From Zanthoxylum bungeanum (lineage: Eukaryota; Streptophyta; Magnoliopsida; Sapindales; Rutaceae): a DNA stretch of 64,000 nt. Under the pieces are notes generated by a model. It made no database searches. It was not told where the DNA came from and saw only the letters and a program-made list of their open reading frames with translations. A program made the position numbers and the translations under genes. Shown in pieces: positions 59,649 to 64,000 of this stretch. Where the stretch lies: assembly GCA_019454045.1 (NCBI GenBank), contig SKCR01018456.1:1-64000 (forward strand), given 5' to 3'. How positions within the stretch are numbered: position 1 is the first letter of the stretch; every line of letters begins with the position of its first letter.

Positions 59649-60000
59649 CGCGAGCGACTTCTGTAATAATTTTGCTAGGCATTATTATTTAATTAAATTA
59701 GATTTAATTATGTCGCGACGAAAAATTCGTTTAATCGGATTAAGCGAACTCGAGCCCGAAGTGTGTGGAGCAAGCCACTTGAATTTTGAATTAAAGTGGG
59801 TCCCACCAACTTACATCACATGTCTATCAAGTGTCAACTTGAGTGATGGAAGTGGTTGGAGGCATTAAATGCCATTTTCCCTCCAACACTTTGACTTTGC
59901 TTTTGGTAAAAGTATATACACCTTTTGGAAAAGTGTAATTGGTAATTTTTGTTTTAGAAACAAAAACACAAAAACTCTTCTCTTTTTTTTTTCTCTACCT

Positions 60001-60114
60001 AGGCCGAATGGCCTTGGAACTTCTTGGCCATATGGCCATGCTCCTTAGCCGAATGGCCAAGGTTCTTTGCCGAATGGCCTTGAACTAGGCCGAATGGCCT
60101 TGTCTCATCAAGGC
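60001..60114. repeat. Array of GGCCGAATGGCC palindromic units
   Basis: Five to six irregularly spaced copies of GGCC-NNAT-GGCC, for example AGGCCGAATGGCCT at 60001-60014, TGGCCATATGGCCA near 60025 and AGGCCGAATGGCCT near 60087, with degraded copies between and after. Confidence 0.75.
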
Positions 60115-60399
60115 CGATTGGATCCCTCTCTCCCAAGCCGAATATTGCTTCTCTTGGAGGGCGATTTTGAGCTTATTTTATTCTAGGTAGCACTTACAGG
60201 AGTCAAGTGAAGGTGATGGGGATACTCACCCGAGAGTTTGGAACTCGATCTCAAGCTCCGAAGCTTCCAACACATCCAACGAAGAAGGAAAAGTTTTGAA
60301 CTCAATCCGATCAATGTGAGTATTCCGCAACTCCCTTTTGATTTATTCACACACAAATCACAACTTAGAGATCTTGGCATGTTCTAGGAACACTTACAA

Positions 60400-60410
60400 T
60401 GTATCAGAGC
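60400..60410 (+). other. Primer-binding-site-like sequence (tRNA-iMet)
   Basis: TGTATCAGAGC matches the canonical TGGTATCAGAGC with one base missing, directly after the proposed LTR end. Confidence 0.5.
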
Positions 60411-62120
60411 GATCTAAGTTTGATTTGGAATTCTAGGGTTCTTAAACTTTAATTTGGGAATTTTGTGTTTGGAGCTTGATTTTCTTAAATTAATGATTTG
60501 GTTGAGCTTGGATGATGTTTAATTGGATTTGTATGTCATTGATTTTGTGAAAAATTGATTAGATTAATTTTCCCCAAATTCACATGCTTGGTCGAATATA
60601 CCCTAGAATTAGCTCATGGGAATTTTTGAAATTTGACATATTGGATGTGTTGTTGGCATGATAGAAATATTGAATGTTGATTTAAATTGGATTGAAATCA
60701 AATTGAATGATTTTGTATGCCTTAGCCGTGAGCCTTGAAGCATGTTATAAGATTGATTTTGCTTCAATTTGTGTTGGACATGAATTGGAAATGAAGAGCA
60801 CGATTAATTGAATTAATTAGTGTTTTGGAAACATTAGATTAATTAATTAATTATGGTAATTATACTTGAATTGAATTAATTTGTAATTTGGAATAATGAG
60901 TTAATTTAATTTATTGTATTTGGGCTTAATGGGCTTGGTTGGGCCAAGTTTGGTTTAGGATAGTTGGTTGGATCCAATTGGGCCTAAAACCATTTCCATA
61001 AAGTCCAAATATGATAATGGGCCTTTAAAATTTTAATTGGGCCTAATGGGCCTAAATTGATTTTTGGCATAGAGTGATTCCTAATTGGGCCTTGGCATCT
61101 TGGGTTTGACCCATAATTGCCAAAGCCCATGCCTAATGAATTAATTGAAAGCCCATTGGACTTTAATTGAATAGTATCATATACTAATTGGGCATTTGAG
61201 ACCTATAAAGATTGGATTTGGAATCCAAGTCTAAATGACACTTTTAAAAGTGTAATTATTTAATTTGGAATTAAATATGAATTAGTATGAATATAATTTA
61301 AATTGGATTTAAAATTATAGTTCGATATAATTCAAGAATACGTACTTTGAGTATTTATTCTTAAACGAGTTGGACTCGCACCAATCAAATCGTTGTTTGA
61401 ACATTGGATGGTCATTAATTAAAGATTAATTAATTGGATTAAATTGATTGATAACATGCTTTGTGTGAATACTTGGATGTATGAATGAATAATGTATATC
61501 GGAAGAATATTAGAAGGGTGAGGGTAATTTTGGAAATTGTTGTAATAAATTTAGAATTTATTAAATTGGACCTGCGTGTCCAGCCTATTACCTCTTTTCT
61601 CATTGTATTTCTCTTCTCACCTATTCCCCTCAATGTAAATGAGGTTTATTTAGAAGTATTATGTAATTGGGTAGAAGTTTGAACAGTGCTAGTAGGAGAG
61701 AGGAAATAGAGAGATTTGTTCTAGGAACAAATTGTATTATATATCCATTCGTATATCATTATTAAATTTTATCGCGCCTTATTATGCTTTTAGAATGCAT
61801 GCTTAAGGGTGTATGATGAGACCTAATCAAAGATAATAAATTGGTTGCCAATTTACGCGAAAAACCCTCAACAAATATTAAGCGATTTCCTTCCATTGAG
61901 TGATTCTTTCTCAAGATCCATGATTGGCACTGGTTTGTTGGCCAAAGTCAAGACCTTTGTCCATCGCGGATGTGTTTGAATCATGAAGGCTTTGTTCAAT
62001 ATCGCATGTCTTGTCCAAGTTGTGATTTGTTGACCAAAGTCAAGATCACTTTTTGTCCATCAACATCGATTACGAAGCTTTCCAAAGTCAATGGGTCCCG
62101 CTTAACTGGAATCATTAAGC
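60411..62120 (+). other. Non-coding retroelement-derived sequence
   Basis: AT-rich, with many TTGGGCCTAA-type words (60,950-61,150) and no protein motif. A candidate element boundary, CTCAACA, ends at 61873. How this stretch connects to the Tat pol relic on its right is unclear. Confidence 0.4.
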
Positions 62121-64000
62121 TTGTTGTGCCAAAGCCAATGCTTAGTTGATTCAGAGGAAAAAGTTAGGAAAATATATTGCATGGTATTAGTGAAGAAACC
62201 CAATGGAAAGTGGAGGATGTGCGTGGATTTCACCGACTTCAACAAAGCTTGCTCGAAAGACAGCTTCCCACTTCCAAATGTAGATCAGTTGGTGGATTCG
62301 ACAGCGTGCCAGTGATTGCTAAGCTTTATGGATGCATTTTTTGGATATAACCAGGTCAAGATGCATTCCGAAGACGAGGAGAAGACAACTTTTGTTACCA
62401 ATCAGGGGCTTTACTGTTATAAAGTAATGTCATTCGGATTGAAAAATGCCGGGGCAACCTTTCAGAGGCTGGTGAACAAGATTTTTAAGCCACTTATCGG
62501 CACATCAATGCTGGTATATGTTGATGATATGATAACAATGTCTAAAGAGCCAGGTTGTCATGTGGCCGATCTGAAGAAAACCTTTGAATTGCTAAGGAAG
62601 CATAATTTAAAGCTCAACCCCGAGAAGTGTGCTTTTGGAGTGGCCTCGGGAAAGTTTCTGGGCTATATGGTGAGCTCCCGAGGAATAGAAGCAAATCCGT
62701 AGAAAATCCATGCCGTTCTAGACTTAAAATCTCCCATGACGATAAAAGAAGTGCAAAGCCTGACCGGTAGGGTGGCCGCGCTCAATCGATTTATTTCCCG
62801 GACAACCGACAAATGCCACCCCTTCTTCAAAGTCGTCAAGAAGGCAAAAAATGAAGTCAACTGGACGCCAGAATGCGAGGAGGCCTTCCTGCAGTTAAAA
62901 CAATACCCGACGCAGCCCACACTTTTAGCAAAGTCGTTCCCAGGTGAGACCTTATACTTATATTTAGCTGTTTCGGAGCATGCAGTAAGTTCAGTATTAG
63001 TGCAAGAGGCCGATAAAGTTCAAAGGCCAGTGTATTATGTTAGTAAAGCTTTATTAGATGCTGAGACCAGATATCCAGCACATGAGCTGGTCGCTTTGTC
63101 ATTAATCACTGCGGCTCGGAAGTTAAGACCTTACTTCCAGGCCCATTCTATTGGGGTTTATACCGATTATCCTTTGAGGCAGATTCTGCAGAAGCCGGAG
63201 GTCTCAGGAAGGTTAATGAAATGGTCGGTAGAGTTGAGTGAACACGACATTTCTTACCTCTCAAGGGCAGCGGTAAAGGGGCAGACTCTGGCAGACTTTG
63301 TTGCCGAATTCACATAACCCCAAATTTTGACCATTGAGGAAGACAAATGGGAGATGTCAGTAGACGGATCTGCCAGCTCACAAGGTAATGAGGCCGGAAT
63401 TGTATTGAAAAATGATAAAGGTGAAGAAATATTGTTCGCCTTGAGATTCGCCTTCGAGGCCACAAACAACGAGGCATAATATGAGGCAATTTTAGCCGGT
63501 TTAAGGTTATGCACAGTGATGGGTGTCCACAACGTAGTTATAAGAAGCGACTCCCAGCTGGCTGTTCAGCAGCTGAAGGGAGAATTCCAAGCCAGAGAGC
63601 CGAGTATGATAGCCTATTTGGCTGGGGTAAAAAGATTGGTGGGAAAAATGAGGAACGTGCATTTTGAGCAAGTCGGTCGGGAAAATAACTGTGAGGCGGA
63701 CTCTTTGGCACAGCTAACATCTTCGATAAAGGCGGAAAATCCAAGAATAGTCCCTCTAATCTGCCTCCGAGAAAAAACGTGGGAGAGCTCGAGGTGGAAG
63801 TATTGGATATGGAAAGCGAATCCTCATGGATGCAACCAATCATGAGATATCTGGAGACCGGGGAGACACCTGAAGATAAGAAGGAAGCCAGAAAATTGAA
63901 ATTTAAAAGCACCAAGTTTTCTCTGGTCGAAGGGGTGCTATACCGAAGGGGCTATACAGTGCCCATTCTGAGATGTTTAGCAGAAGATGAGGCTGATTAT
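62121..64000 (+). pseudogene. Ty3/gypsy Tat-lineage pol relic: RT, RNase H, archaeal-type RNase H, integrase start
   Basis: A single reading frame encodes reverse transcriptase (VLVKKPNGKWRMCVDF, LLSFMDAFFGYNQ, active-site YVDD at 62517-62528). A first RNase H domain follows, ending TLADFVAEF, then a second archaeal-type RNase H (SVDGSASSQGNEAG, NNEA, VIRSDSQLAVQQL). The double RNase H marks the Tat/Ogre/Retand lineage. Stops at 62313-62315 (TGA), 62700-62702 (TAG), 63315-63317 (TAA) and 63477-63479 (TAA) interrupt it, and a frameshift near 63765 in an A run precedes the integrase zinc-binding region. The window ends inside this region. Gag and protease are not seen upstream, so the copy is truncated or rearranged and inactive. 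Confidence 0.88.

Larger units (their letters stand above)
58277..60398 (+). mobile_element. Probable LTR of a further retroelement (+ strand)
   Basis: Starts TGTTGG at the point where the older LTR is interrupted and ends CTTACA. It is followed after one or two bases by GTATCAGAGC, close to the tRNA-iMet primer-binding site. It contains two blocks of maintained palindromes (59322-59648 and 60001-60114). No second copy is present in the window, so the LTR assignment is inferred. An alternative right end is CTCAACA at 61873, which pairs better with TGTTG. Confidence 0.5.

Overview
The window is nuclear DNA of a eudicot plant. The low-copy genes have GT-AG introns and plant-specific products (granule-bound starch synthase, a plant PHD-finger protein, a START lipid-transfer protein). 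Intergenic DNA is AT-rich and full of plant LTR retrotransposons, hAT transposons and tRNA-derived SINEs. I cannot name the species.

Genic third (1-19,000): a PHD-finger gene on the + strand (1220-7108, 8 coding exons, 1146 codons); a decayed ubiquitin-specific protease pseudogene on the + strand (8544-9685); a complete GBSSI (waxy-type) gene on the - strand (10529-13330, 12 coding exons, 608 codons); and a complete START-domain gene on the - strand (16140-18827, 6 coding exons, 428 codons). Every exon junction was checked for phase by hand. The genes are neighbours with no evident common pathway: GBSSI makes amylose in plastids, the PHD protein is probably nuclear, and the START protein is probably membrane-anchored. 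Two SINEs with target-site duplications and one hAT-type MITE lie between them.

Repeat nest (19,700-64,000): AT-rich degenerate DNA, two more MITEs of the same hAT family with perfect 8-bp target duplications, a Ty1/copia relic, and two diverged long-LTR relics. Then comes a large nest of non-coding, LARD-like elements. An older element on the - strand (left LTR 29390-35764, right LTR 56648-58276) carries a 3.76-kb hAT element (31910-35671) in its left LTR. In its internal region it carries a much younger LARD-like element (35879-52561) present as a tandem LTR-internal-LTR-internal-LTR array, the whole array flanked by one 5-bp duplication. The right LTR is cut by a further LTR element (58277 onward). 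The window ends inside a Tat-lineage Ty3/gypsy pol relic with dual RNase H domains (62121-64000).

The most unusual signal is structural. The young LTR family carries a 98-bp array of three tandem hairpins whose stems differ from one another yet stay fully complementary, while the loop is constant. A diverged relic of the family has hairpins at about the same LTR position with a different loop, and an unrelated LTR at 58277-60398 carries its own arrays of maintained palindromes. These arrays, and a pseudogene broken by three separate 4-bp tandem duplications, deserve a second look.
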